From JBCCXZ01 sp965228005 (lineage in GTDB: Bacteria; Planctomycetota; Planctomycetia; Pirellulales; Lacipirellulaceae), in the NCBI GenBank assembly GCA_965228005.1, contig CBDDGV010000004.1, positions 310,001 through 374,000 of the forward strand: a stretch of 64,000 nucleotides of DNA, in the 5' to 3' direction. A program made the translations under genes and the position numbers. Position 1 is the first letter of the stretch. The number at the start of each line of letters is the position of its first letter. Below, one piece after another: positions 24,967 through 33,104 of this stretch. The notes under the pieces were generated by a model. That model searched no databases and was not told the origin of the DNA. It worked only from the letters and a program-made list of their open reading frames with translations.

Positions 24967-26136
24967 ATGAAGTGGAACTATTTAGCAGCGCTCATCGTTT
25001 GCGTCTGTCTATCAGGCCAGAGCTATGGGTATGGTCTCTTGGACAGGATGCTCGATAGCGGCTGCGGCTGCGACTCGTGCGAGCCGCAATGCTGCTGTGA
25101 GAAGTCTTGTGGCTGTGCCGACGATTGTTGCGGCGACGGCTGCTGCGGCGACGGCTGCTGCGACCCCAGCTGCGGATGTGCGGATGACTGCTGCGGCAGC
25201 TGCTGCTGCAAGAAGAAGCGTAGCTGCTTCCTGTCGAAGCTGTTCAAGCGTAAGAACAGCTGCTGCGAAGCCTCCTGCGGATGTGCCGACGATTGCTGCG
25301 GCGACGGCTGCTGTGGCGATGGATGCTGCGGTGACGGTTGCTGCGGCGACGGCTGCTGCGAAGCCTCCTGCGGTTGTGCTGACGACTGCTGCTGCGGCGA
25401 CGACTGCTGCGACCCGAGCTGCGGTTGTGCGTCGAGCTGCTGCTGCAAGAAGAAGCGTAGCTGCTTCCTGTCGAAGCTGTTCAAGCGTAAGAACAAGTGC
25501 TGCGAAGCCTCTTGCGGTTGTGCGGACGACTGCTGCGGCGACGGCTGCTGTGGCGATGGATGCTGCGGCGACGGCTGCTGCGAGGCCTCCTGCGGTTGTG
25601 CAGACGACTGCTGCGGCGACGACTGCTGCTGTGGCAACGGTTGCTGCGGCGACGGCTGCTGCGAAGCCTCCTGCGGTTGTGCAGACGACTGCTGCTGCGG
25701 CGACGACTGCTGCGACCCGAGCTGCGGTTGTGCGTCGAGCTGCTGCTGCAAGAAGAAGCGTAGCTGCTTCCTGTCGAAGCTGTTCAAGCGTAAGAACAAG
25801 TGCTGCGAAGCCTCTTGCGGATGTGCCGACGACTGCTGCTGTGGCGATGGATGCTGCGGCGACGGCTGCTGTTGCGAAGCCTCCTGCGGTTGTGCTGACG
25901 GCTGCTGCGGCGACGGGTGCTGCGGCGACGGCTGCTGCTGCGACCCCGGTTGCGGTTGTGCCAACAGCTGCTGCGACCCGAGCTGCGGTTGCTCCAGCGG
26001 CTGCACCACCGGTGCTTCGGACGTGGAGATGAGCGACGCCCCCGAGGCCGCTCCGATCCCGCCCGCCCCGGCTGCTGACCCCAACGCCCGGTTGGCTCAG
26101 CCCCGTCGCGTGATCAGCGCCAGCTTCGTCCGCTAA
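24967..26136 (+). CDS. secreted cysteine-rich repeat protein
   Basis: 389 residues from ATG 24967, with AGGAG 11 bases upstream. A signal peptide covers residues about 1-20 (MKWNYLAALIVCVCLSGQ). The mature part is dominated by Cys, Gly and Asp: CCGDGCC units alternate with CCEASCGCADDCC units, about 40% Cys in the repeats. Three copies of the basic block KKKRSCFLSKLFKRKN divide it. The C-terminal 45 residues are Ala/Pro-rich with no Cys. Cystine-rich walls are known in planctomycetes, and the paired acidic residues could also bind metal, but neither role is shown here. No family name is recognised. An intrinsic terminator follows at 26176-26205. Confidence 0.85.
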   Translation: MKWNYLAALIVCVCLSGQSYGYGLLDRMLDSGCGCDSCEPQCCCEKSCGCADDCCGDGCCGDGCCDPSCGCADDCCGSCCCKKKRSCFLSKLFKRKNSCCEASCGCADDCCGDGCCGDGCCGDGCCGDGCCEASCGCADDCCCGDDCCDPSCGCASSCCCKKKRSCFLSKLFKRKNKCCEASCGCADDCCGDGCCGDGCCGDGCCEASCGCADDCCGDDCCCGNGCCGDGCCEASCGCADDCCCGDDCCDPSCGCASSCCCKKKRSCFLSKLFKRKNKCCEASCGCADDCCCGDGCCGDGCCCEASCGCADGCCGDGCCGDGCCCDPGCGCANSCCDPSCGCSSGCTTGASDVEMSDAPEAAPIPPAPAADPNARLAQPRRVISASFVR

Positions 26137-26175
26137 GGAAAGCTAGCCGAGAATCCCCCTCTGAGGACCTGTCTC

Positions 26176-26205
26176 GAACCTACGGGTTTGGGGCAGGTTC
26201 TTTTT
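26176..26205 (+). terminator. intrinsic terminator after the cysteine-rich gene
   Basis: GAACCT (26176-26181) pairs with AGGTTC (26195-26200) and TTTTT follows (26201-26205), 40 bases after the stop codon. Confidence 0.7.
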
Positions 26206-26245
26206 CATGCGCTTCCGACCCCGGCAAGATCCTGGATGCCGACCG

Positions 26246-27016
26246 ATGCGATTACTCCCAACAGCCCTTGCCTTGATCGCGTCGTGTGCGGCTGCTTCGG
26301 CGTCTGCCGAACCCGGCACGCGGCGGGCGATCGAGTCCGCTTTGTCTGAGCTGGTCGAGCGAGCGATCCCGCTCAGCTACGAGAAGCGGGAAGACTGGGG
26401 CCGCCGCCGGCGGGTGACGGTGGGTGTGAAAGCGGATGGACTGCGGTTCTCCAAACGCACCAAGCACGTCCGGCACGGGGTCTGGAAGCACTACATCCTC
26501 ACATCCGGCGGCGACGGGCCGTTGCGTCTCGGGCTAAGCAATCTGCAGGTAGACGGCAGCGGCATACGCTTCACAGCAAACGCCGAAGGCACGGTCGACG
26601 TGTGGGCCCGGGCCAAGGTCTATCAGTACGGCGTTCACTTGATCGCGTTGGAGGTAGAAGCAGACTGCCGGTTCAGGGCGCGGATCGACTGCGTAGTGGA
26701 ACCGGCCGTGTCCGGGCCGTCTGGGCTTCCTAAGTTGGGCCTGGCGCCCAGGGTCGAGGTCGCCGACCTGGTCTTCGACGAGCTGAACATCCGCCGCATC
26801 AGTAACGCCGACGGGCCGGTGGTCCGCCAGCTCGGCGACGGCGTCCGCCGCTTGCTGCAGGAAGAACTCAACGGCCCGAAGCTCGCTGAGAAGCTGAACC
26901 ATGCCTTGCAGAAGAAGCAATCGCGATTCGAGCTGACGCTGCCGGAGCTGCTGGAGTTGGGGTCGTCGTTTGGAGCGAAGGCTCCTGAGCCCTCGCCTAA
27001 CCCGCCGACCGGTTGA
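26246..27016 (+). CDS. hypothetical secreted protein
   Basis: 256 residues from ATG 26246, which starts a clean signal peptide (MRLLPTALALIASCAAASASA). An in-frame ATG at 26207 abuts the preceding terminator's T tract, so it is a less likely start. The mature protein is mainly beta in look (AGLRFSKRTKHV, VDVWARAKVYQYGVHL) with a helical C-terminus ending in Pro-rich residues. No domain is recognised; the alternating beta pattern and amphipathic C-terminal helix are compatible with an exported binding protein. The 3' end overlaps the convergent FliN/SpoA gene by 20 bases. Confidence 0.7.
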   Translation: MRLLPTALALIASCAAASASAEPGTRRAIESALSELVERAIPLSYEKREDWGRRRRVTVGVKADGLRFSKRTKHVRHGVWKHYILTSGGDGPLRLGLSNLQVDGSGIRFTANAEGTVDVWARAKVYQYGVHLIALEVEADCRFRARIDCVVEPAVSGPSGLPKLGLAPRVEVADLVFDELNIRRISNADGPVVRQLGDGVRRLLQEELNGPKLAEKLNHALQKKQSRFELTLPELLELGSSFGAKAPEPSPNPPTG

Positions 27017-27878
27017 TCACCTTCATGAAGTGCTCTTCGGGCATCACCATGCCGCTGAGGCGGAAGCCGAACCGCTCGCCGACCTTCACCGCTTCGCCCT
27101 CGGCAACCGCCTGGTCGCCGACGTACAGCAACAACGGTTCTTCGCACGACTTCTCGAATTTGACGATCGACCCGGGCGAGAGCTTCGTCACCGACTCGAT
27201 CCGCTCTTTCTTGTGCGCCAGCAGCACTTTCACGGGGACCGACACCTTGAGCAGGCTCTTGCTGTAGCTCGGGAGCTGCTGGAAGCCGACCGACGCGGGG
27301 GGCTGGAAGGCCGGGGTTGTTGGATTCGCCGGCTCGGCTGGCTCTATGGGATCGGCTTCCTGCGAATCCTCTTCGTCGGTGAACACCGCTCCAGGTTGAG
27401 CCAGGGGCCAGACCATCTGTAGGGCCCCGCTCTCGTCCCCTGCGGTGAGACGGAGGTCGATCGCCGCGGCCGGTTGTGCGAGGCCGCCGGACTGGAGGGC
27501 TTCGAGGAGGTTCTCAACCCGGCGGGCCTCGAAGGCGTCGGCCATCAGGGTTTCGGGAACCAGCAGCATGCTGAGCTCTTGCGCCAGCGTGCTCAGCTTG
27601 CTCTCGCCGGTCGGGTCGGGGTCGGCGTACCAGTCGGGCAGCAGTCCGGCCGACTCGGGCAGGACCGCGGCGACGGCTTGCTCGCCGAAGGTGAGCAGGA
27701 CCAGCAGGCCCGGGCCGTCGAGAGGTGCGGCTTCCCCCGCGTCGAGCACTTCGGCCTCGCCGACCTCGATCGAGAACTCGTTGTCCAGGCTCCGGCTCAG
27801 CGCACCGGCCGCCTCTTCAGCGCCCGCGGTGCAGGCGGCGTGGAAGTCGTCGGCCAGTTCGGTGGTGAGGTCGGCCAT
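26997..27878 (-). CDS. FliN/SpoA-family protein
   Basis: 293 residues. The C-terminal 75 residues are the SpoA (FliN/FliM C-terminal) domain: LLKVSVPVKVLLAHKKERI, LSPGSIVKFEK and VGERFGFRLSGM are the usual strands. Residues 1-150 resemble a CheC/FliM-like middle region with acidic stretches, followed by an Ala/Glu/Pro-rich linker (about 165-205). SpoA domains build the flagellar switch or the type III secretion C-ring. No flagellar genes lie nearby, so the partner machine is unknown. The start is ATG 27878; the stop overlaps the convergent gene's stop by 20 bases. Confidence 0.78.
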   Translation of the reverse strand: MADLTTELADDFHAACTAGAEEAAGALSRSLDNEFSIEVGEAEVLDAGEAAPLDGPGLLVLLTFGEQAVAAVLPESAGLLPDWYADPDPTGESKLSTLAQELSMLLVPETLMADAFEARRVENLLEALQSGGLAQPAAAIDLRLTAGDESGALQMVWPLAQPGAVFTDEEDSQEADPIEPAEPANPTTPAFQPPASVGFQQLPSYSKSLLKVSVPVKVLLAHKKERIESVTKLSPGSIVKFEKSCEEPLLLYVGDQAVAEGEAVKVGERFGFRLSGMVMPEEHFMKVINRSAG

Positions 27879-28035
27879 GAACGGTCGGCGGTTTCTCGTG
27901 TCTGGTAGATACGCAGAGGCTTCTTCGGTTATCGGTTTGGGCCGCCGGCAAACTTTGCCCAGATGTCTCAGGCGGAGCTAGCAGCGGCGTCAGCCGGGGC
28001 GGCTGCTGTTGCTGGGAATCGGGTGTCGGACCGCG

Positions 28036-28041
28036 TATAAT
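28036..28041 (+). promoter_or_regulatory. -10 box before nadA
   Basis: A perfect TATAAT lies 86 bases before the nadA start. No strong -35 box is visible at the proper distance. Confidence 0.4.
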
Positions 28042-28126
28042 CGCTCGGCTGCTTGCACTTTGATCGCCGCAAGCGGTTCTTGCCTTTCGAGTTGAGGCCC
28101 TTTCGCGTTGAGGAACGTCCAGAGCT

Positions 28127-29263
28127 ATGACCACCGCCGCCGAGACGGCCCCCGCTTTCGAGCTAAAGCCCTACAAGTCGCTGGAGAATGAGGAGCTTTC
28201 CCGCCGGATCGAGGCGGTGCGGGCCGAGATGGGGCCGCGGCTCTTGATCCTGGGGCACCACTACCAGCAGGACGAGGTGATCGCCCACGCCGACCTGCGG
28301 GGCGACAGCTACCAGCTGAGCCAGATGGCCGCCGGCAGCGACGAGTGCCGGCACATCGCGTTCTGCGGCGTGCACTTCATGGCGGAGACGGCCGACATCC
28401 TGGCGAACCGGCCCGAGAAGCTGGCCGAACGCGGCGGTGAGCGGGTGCGGGTGGTGCTGCCCGATTTGGCGGCGGGTTGCTCGATGGCGGACATGGCGGC
28501 GATCGATCAGATCGAGGACGCCTGGGACCAGCTCGGCGATGTGGTCGACACCGAGGACATCACCCCGGTGACATACATCAACTCGGCGGCGAGCTTGAAG
28601 GCGTTCGTCGGCCGGCACGGCGGGATTGTTTGCACTTCGAGCAACGCCAAGGCGGCGATCGATTGGGCCTTCGACCGGACCAGCAGGGTGATGTTCTTCC
28701 CCGATCAGCATTTGGGGAGGAACACGGCGATGGGCATGGGCATCGGCGAAGAGCAGATGCCGGTGTGGGACCCGTACCAGGAGATGGGCGGCAACACCGA
28801 GGAGCAGATCGCGGCGAGCCGGGTGATCCTCTGGAAGGGCCACTGCAGCGTGCACCAGATGTTCCAGGCGGGGCACGTGGCGATGTTCCGCGAGCAGCAC
28901 CCGGGGATTCAGATCCTTGTGCACCCGGAGTGCCCGAAGGAGGTATTCGAGCTGGCGGACGTGTCGGGCTCGACGGGCAAGATCATCCAGACGGTGGAGG
29001 CGGCGCCGGCGGGGAGCAAGTGGGCGATCGGCACCGAGCTGCACCTGGTGAACCGGCTGAAGCAGGAGCACCCGGAGCAGGAGATCCATTTCCTGTCGCC
29101 GGTGATCTGCATGTGCGCGACGATGTACCGGGTGGACCTCGCCCACCTCTGCTGGACGCTGGAGAACCTGGCGGCGGGCACGCCGGTGAACACGATCGAG
29201 GTCGACGAGAAGACCTCGCGGTGGTCGCTGGTGGCGCTGGAGCGGATGCTGGAGGTTCGTTGA
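28127..29263 (+). CDS. nadA: quinolinate synthase A
   Basis: 378 residues, long NadA form. GHHYQQDEVI near residue 44 is the substrate histidine motif; the three cysteines that hold the 4Fe-4S cluster appear in the segments CGVHFMAETAD, HPECP and CMCATMYRV, with MAETADIL and STGKIIQTVE as further family marks. It condenses iminoaspartate with dihydroxyacetone phosphate to make quinolinate in NAD synthesis. nadB and nadC are not in the window. The stop codon is followed at once by a heptad repeat array. Confidence 0.95.
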   Translation: MTTAAETAPAFELKPYKSLENEELSRRIEAVRAEMGPRLLILGHHYQQDEVIAHADLRGDSYQLSQMAAGSDECRHIAFCGVHFMAETADILANRPEKLAERGGERVRVVLPDLAAGCSMADMAAIDQIEDAWDQLGDVVDTEDITPVTYINSAASLKAFVGRHGGIVCTSSNAKAAIDWAFDRTSRVMFFPDQHLGRNTAMGMGIGEEQMPVWDPYQEMGGNTEEQIAASRVILWKGHCSVHQMFQAGHVAMFREQHPGIQILVHPECPKEVFELADVSGSTGKIIQTVEAAPAGSKWAIGTELHLVNRLKQEHPEQEIHFLSPVICMCATMYRVDLAHLCWTLENLAAGTPVNTIEVDEKTSRWSLVALERMLEVR

Positions 29264-29269
29264 GAGCCG

Positions 29270-29316
29270 TTAGCGGTTAGCTGTTAGCCGTTAGCAATGA
29301 GCTGTTGGCTTTTGGC
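29270..29316 (+). repeat. TTRGCNN heptad repeat downstream of nadA
   Basis: Seven heptads with exact 7-base spacing start 7 bases after the nadA stop: TTAGC at 29270, 29277, 29284 and 29291, TGAGC at 29298, then TTGGC at 29305 and 29312. Orientation is sense to nadA. Confidence 0.88.
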
Positions 29317-29831
29317 TTGAAAGCCGCGATCTTCGTTTAGGGGACGGAAGTCCTTTTCTTTTGTCGCGTCTTGCGGCGGGTTTGCCGTCGACGCGTAGGT
29401 CGACGGTTAGGAACGCGCGGACGGAAGTGCGCGGGGTTTTGGGTCTGGGGGCTCTGCAGAAGTCGTCCTTCGCTGACGGGTTCGATCGTCGTTTGGCACT
29501 GCAAATCGAGGTGGTTGCGGTGCTCTCGTCACTCCGGTGGCCGATGCGTTTTGCAGCGGGATTCCTTGCTGGCAGGGACAGAAGGAGCCTCACGCAGAGG
29601 CGCTGAGGCGCAAAGGGAGCGCGGAATTGAGCCGGTTGGCTGGGGCCAACGGCGCATTGCTATTGGGTGGGTTGTCAAAGAACGAGCGAGAGTACTGTTC
29701 GTGAGTATACTAATTTGGGTGGCCACTCTCAACTGATTCGAGCTAAGCAAGAACCTCAGAAAGCGTGAAAGTATGTATGCAAATTGCACAATGCCCAGAG
29801 TGGGTATTCGCTCTGAGAGCGCTTGCAGGTG
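29317..29831. other. intergenic region with dispersed repeat
   Basis: About 510 bases without a credible gene. It holds the second copy of the dispersed repeat (29589-29725). The GC content drops visibly from about 29650 onward. Short open frames on both strands lack family resemblance and start signals. Confidence 0.55.
29589..29725 (+). repeat. dispersed intergenic repeat, copy B
   Basis: Contains CTCACGCAGAG, GAG-CGCA, GCGCGG, GGTTGGCT, GGTTGTCAAAGA, GTATAC and GGTGGCCA in that order, matching 1897-2022 read on the minus strand. Copy B lacks the 16-base tandem duplication of copy A and carries extra bases before GGTTGTCAAAGA. Confidence 0.7.
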
Positions 29832-30662
29832 CTAGATCCCGAAGATAATCTTGTAAACCCGTCGAGTCTTATCAACCATGCTCGGCCGGTGTCTCACCAA
29901 GATACGTTCGTTCTCACTCCCACCGACGGTTTCTCCGTCCTTGATGACGGGGCCTTGCAAGATGAGGTAGTGGGCAATGTTTGCCACAAAGCCGAATAGC
30001 TCTTGGGGGTCCATCTTGCATCGATCGACTTCGATATCCATGAGCCCGAATTGGTCCATGCCGAGTGTGTAGATCCCGATGGCTCCCTGCGCAGGTCGCA
30101 CGAATTGGTAGCGAAGCCACATCGCGACCGCGAGGTGCTTGTCGGAGACGCCCTCACACCAGAGTTCGAAGGCCTCGCGTGAGTTGCTGACGCTGGCGTT
30201 TCCCCAATAGACTCCGATCCCGTCGTAGACTTTCAAAGCAATCAACGCCAGTCGGGTCACCACAATCGCGTTTTCTACGGGTGTTCTGTCACCGCCCATG
30301 GTGGCGACGATGACGTGGGAGCGGTGCTCGGCGGCCGCTTTCTTGCCGTTTGGCCAAAGGAAGTTGCCGTCTGCAGCGGATTCTGCTTCTCCGTTAGGAA
30401 TAGGCTTATCGATGAGTAGGAAGAAACCGACTGCGTCTTCGCCTTGGTGTACGGTGATTACGCCCTCTTCGTCGACATCGCAGTCGATCTCTTCACCGAG
30501 TACCTGCTTGACGGTCTTCGATGCTCTCGAAAGGTCTCCCACCGTGGCATCCTTGCGGAGCACAAAGCAGAGTTGAGTGGCGGCTTTGTCGTCGGGCTCG
30601 CCTCCTTTAGCCTCAGAATCGGCCGTTTCCTTCTTCTTGCCAAAGAAGCCAGATACACCCAC
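29832..30662 (-). CDS. DUF4261 domain protein
   Basis: 276 residues. The C-terminal half has the DUF4261 pattern: VYDGIGVYWGNASVSNSREAF near residue 150 (key part GIGVYWGN), LWLRY-type strand and a GLMDIEV segment near residue 205. The N-terminal 25 residues are Lys/Glu-rich (GFFGKKKETADSEAKGG). The family is common in planctomycetes and other bacteria and has no known function. No signal peptide or membrane segment. Codon use is less GC-rich than in neighbouring housekeeping genes, which hints at recent gain. It stands alone. Confidence 0.75.
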   Translation of the reverse strand: MGVSGFFGKKKETADSEAKGGEPDDKAATQLCFVLRKDATVGDLSRASKTVKQVLGEEIDCDVDEEGVITVHQGEDAVGFFLLIDKPIPNGEAESAADGNFLWPNGKKAAAEHRSHVIVATMGGDRTPVENAIVVTRLALIALKVYDGIGVYWGNASVSNSREAFELWCEGVSDKHLAVAMWLRYQFVRPAQGAIGIYTLGMDQFGLMDIEVDRCKMDPQELFGFVANIAHYLILQGPVIKDGETVGGSENERILVRHRPSMVDKTRRVYKIIFGI

Positions 30663-30867
30663 AGCGACCTCCTCTCTAGCACAACACGAAGTGGATTACT
30701 GCCATTTCTCGTCGCCGTTCTTGGTAGAGAGGGATGGACAGGTCTTGTTTCATGGTATGGCGGGAGTGTATTGCCGCAACGCAGCCAATGCAAACTCGCT
30801 GACTAACGGAGCTTGATCTTGGAAGTGGAGTGGCATGGATGCCGAGAAGCAGAAAACAGCTCGAACC

Positions 30868-31914
30868 TTAAGTAGAAGAGGATTTCGGGCCAGCTGGGTA
30901 GCGGGGTAGCCAATGCGTTGCTGGGAGCAGCACCAGGACGACGAACACCGAGAGCGCATAGACGCGCGACCATTTGACGGAAACCACGGATTCGGAATGA
31001 CGGCTGGCGCTTGTGCCGGGTTCTTCCCAATCGCTGTCCGTTCCGGATCGTGGGTCGAGCAGCGACTTTGCGGACGCTTCATCGATAGGGCAGCGGAGCC
31101 AGTCTGCGCGTTCATCTGTAAAACCGACGGATGGGCCAGCGAGGTATACAGAAACCGAGAGGTGTTGGTCGCGGGATTGGACGTGCCCCTTCTCGTTGTC
31201 GCCGGTGAGCAACTCGATTGCTTGTTCTGGATTGAGGTCGCGGGGTTGCATCCAAGGGATCGCTTGGGCGGACTCGACGATAGCGATGGTTCGCCGCCCG
31301 CGGTCGACCGGCCTCGAAGGACTGATGGCTTTCGAGCCTGGCCAAATGGTCTCGTCGCCCACTACGGCGAAGTAGTTCGTCGTGTGCGGAGGGTTCTTCA
31401 GCACGTAGCTCTCCGCGGCCTGGGTTCTTCCGGGGCAGCAGTAGACGTCGGGCATGTGTTTCCAAAGCTGTCGGTTGTTGGGGCCGTCCCACGGCTCGTC
31501 AAATGAGTAGGCGTCGTAGAGATCCTGCTGCTCTAGGTAAGGCAAGAGGAGGACCCGCCAGCTGTGCATCGGTTTGCCGTCTTCATCGACCAGGTACGCT
31601 GGCGGGTAGCTTCCGTGATCGACGGCGTAGTTTTCGAGTGCGAGGGTGATGTTCTTGAGGTTGTTGAGGCAGGAGTTGCGCACGCTTGGGATTCGCGAAT
31701 ACTGGCTCGCGGGTAGCAGGAAAGCAAGGACCGCGAAGAGGAAGGCGGCTGTTATCGATACTTCGGCAATCTTGTGCTTGGACGGCGTCAGCAGGATCCA
31801 CCACACCCCGCAGACGAAGAGCGTCAAGAGAGCTTCCATTGCGAAGCCGAACGTCGCCGCCGCGGATGCGTAGAGGGCGAACACCCAGAGGATGGTGCGG
31901 AGGCGGAAGCGCAT
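30868..31914 (-). CDS. DUF1559-type membrane protein
   Basis: 348 residues. Three hydrophobic segments fill residues about 8-60; then comes the DUF1559 core: RNSCLNNLKNITLALENYA, SWRVLLLPYLEQQDLYDAYSFDEPWDG (key WRVLLLPYLEQQ) and PDVYCCPGRT. A last hydrophobic segment lies near residue 325. In most DUF1559 proteins a type IV prepilin leader precedes the core; here it is replaced by several membrane spans, so the protein is a variant form. The family is greatly expanded in planctomycetes with unknown function. Start ATG 31914. GC is lower than the window average. Confidence 0.8.
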   Translation of the reverse strand: MRFRLRTILWVFALYASAAATFGFAMEALLTLFVCGVWWILLTPSKHKIAEVSITAAFLFAVLAFLLPASQYSRIPSVRNSCLNNLKNITLALENYAVDHGSYPPAYLVDEDGKPMHSWRVLLLPYLEQQDLYDAYSFDEPWDGPNNRQLWKHMPDVYCCPGRTQAAESYVLKNPPHTTNYFAVVGDETIWPGSKAISPSRPVDRGRRTIAIVESAQAIPWMQPRDLNPEQAIELLTGDNEKGHVQSRDQHLSVSVYLAGPSVGFTDERADWLRCPIDEASAKSLLDPRSGTDSDWEEPGTSASRHSESVVSVKWSRVYALSVFVVLVLLPATHWLPRYPAGPKSSST

Positions 31915-31967
31915 GCCGGAATTCTAGCGCAGCGCTTGGTCCTGTGGAGATGCGTCGATCCGGAGTA

Positions 31968-32133
31968 ATGGCCGGAGGCCATCTTCACCGTAGCCTAGGG
32001 CAACGCCCTAGGACGGGGTTGGGAGGGGTCCACGCGGCTGAGGGTGAGTATGGCCTTCGGCCAAAGTCCTCGGGCTGCGGATGCGTCACCCCGGGCGATG
32101 CCCGGGGCTACGGTGATCATGGCCTTTGGCCAT
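31968..32133. repeat. palindromic intergenic element
   Basis: The ends are ATGGCCGGAGGCCAT (31968-31982) and ATGGCCTTTGGCCAT (32119-32133). Inside them, CACCGTAGCC (31986-31995) on the left is mirrored by GGCTACGGTG on the right (32106-32115). Two hairpins flank the centre: CCTAGGGCAACGCCCTAGG on the left, and CCCCGGGCGATGCCCGGGG on the right. A third GGCCTTCGGCC palindrome is in the middle. The whole is an imperfect inverted repeat of 166 bases. A worn relative lies at 609-690. Confidence 0.8.
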
Positions 32134-32172
32134 GGGGGTATCTGCGTCGCAGCACGGGGGTGGGTGGAGCCT

Positions 32173-32907
32173 CTACTCCGCGTCTTTCTCGCGGCAGTAG
32201 GCGAGCATGTCGTCGACCGACATGGAAGAGCGGTCGACCTTCACGACGCCGTCTTCGGCGGCGGGGGCTTCCGCGGCCGGCTCTTCAGCAGGAGCCGCTT
32301 CGGCGGGCGGGGCTTCGGCGACGGGTTCGGGTGCCGGCTCGGGTTCCGCGGCTGGCTCGGGCTCGGCCTTGGCGGCGGCGTCGCCGCCGCGGGCGGCGGC
32401 CAGGATGTCGGCGGTGGACATCTTGGCTGCGGGCTTGGCCGGTTCTGCCGCGGGTGCGTCGGCCTTCTTCGCCGAGTCGCCTCCGCGGGCCGCTGCGAGG
32501 ATGTCGGCGGTTGAGGCCTTCGGTTTGGCGGCGGGTTCTTTCTTGGCGCCGCCGTCTCCGCCGCGGGCTGCGGCTAGGATGTCGGCCGTCGATGACTTGG
32601 CCGGTTTCGCGGGGGCTTCCTTCTTTGCCGCAGGCTTGGCGGGCGCTGCTTTCTTGGCCGCCGGCTTCTTCTCCTCTACCTTTGGCTCGGGCTTGTCGAC
32701 CACCTTGAGGAAGTCGAGGTCGATGTCGTACCAGCCGATGTTGAGGTGGTACTCGCCGAACTCGACCAGGGCGCGGCCGCTCATGTTGACGGTCTTCACC
32801 TGGCCGACGACGTCTCGGAAGCGGGCCAGCTCGGGGCGGCTCTCGTCGACGACGACGTACTTGTCGGTGTACTCGGCTTTGATCTTTTCGATGTTGGGGA
32901 AGGTCAT
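32173..32907 (-). CDS. STADILAAARGGD-repeat protein with SH3-like N-terminus
   Basis: 244 residues. The first 72 residues look folded and beta-rich (KYVVVDESRPEL, VGQVKTVNMSGRALVEF, IDLDFLKVV). The rest is a Lys/Ala/Pro then Glu/Pro/Ala-rich linker that carries STADILAAARGGD three times (residues about 105, 130 and 163). The C-terminus ends MSVDDMLAYCREKDAE, a fourth, divergent copy of the same short helix pattern. No family name is known to me; similar proteins occur in planctomycetes. The repeats look like docking helices on a flexible tether, which is inference. Start ATG 32907. Confidence 0.78.
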   Translation of the reverse strand: MTFPNIEKIKAEYTDKYVVVDESRPELARFRDVVGQVKTVNMSGRALVEFGEYHLNIGWYDIDLDFLKVVDKPEPKVEEKKPAAKKAAPAKPAAKKEAPAKPAKSSTADILAAARGGDGGAKKEPAAKPKASTADILAAARGGDSAKKADAPAAEPAKPAAKMSTADILAAARGGDAAAKAEPEPAAEPEPAPEPVAEAPPAEAAPAEEPAAEAPAAEDGVVKVDRSSMSVDDMLAYCREKDAE

Positions 32908-33104
32908 CGGGCGGCCGGTCGAACGTTGGACTGCGGGGTCTTAGCGGGTCTGCGGAACCTAGGATTTTGCCCCATGCCCGGGGGGTTGGCAATGGTCGCC
33001 GCGGGGGTCGCGGGCTGGCTTTTCGGTTGCGGGAGGCCACGCGGCGGCCGATAATCGTCGGCTCGCGATTGGGATTCTCCTGTTTTTGCAACGAGGAGCG
33101 GGCC

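Noticed and set aside
25023..26084. Gln/Ser/Pro-rich open frame antisense to the cysteine-rich gene
   Set aside because: It is the complement of the CCG/TGC repeat units; it has no signal peptide or start signal, and the sense protein has a clean signal peptide and Shine-Dalgarno site.
29291..29593. 100-codon open frame on the minus strand after nadA
   Set aside because: It begins in the dispersed repeat and ends in the heptad array; composition is Arg/Ser/Lys-rich with no domain.
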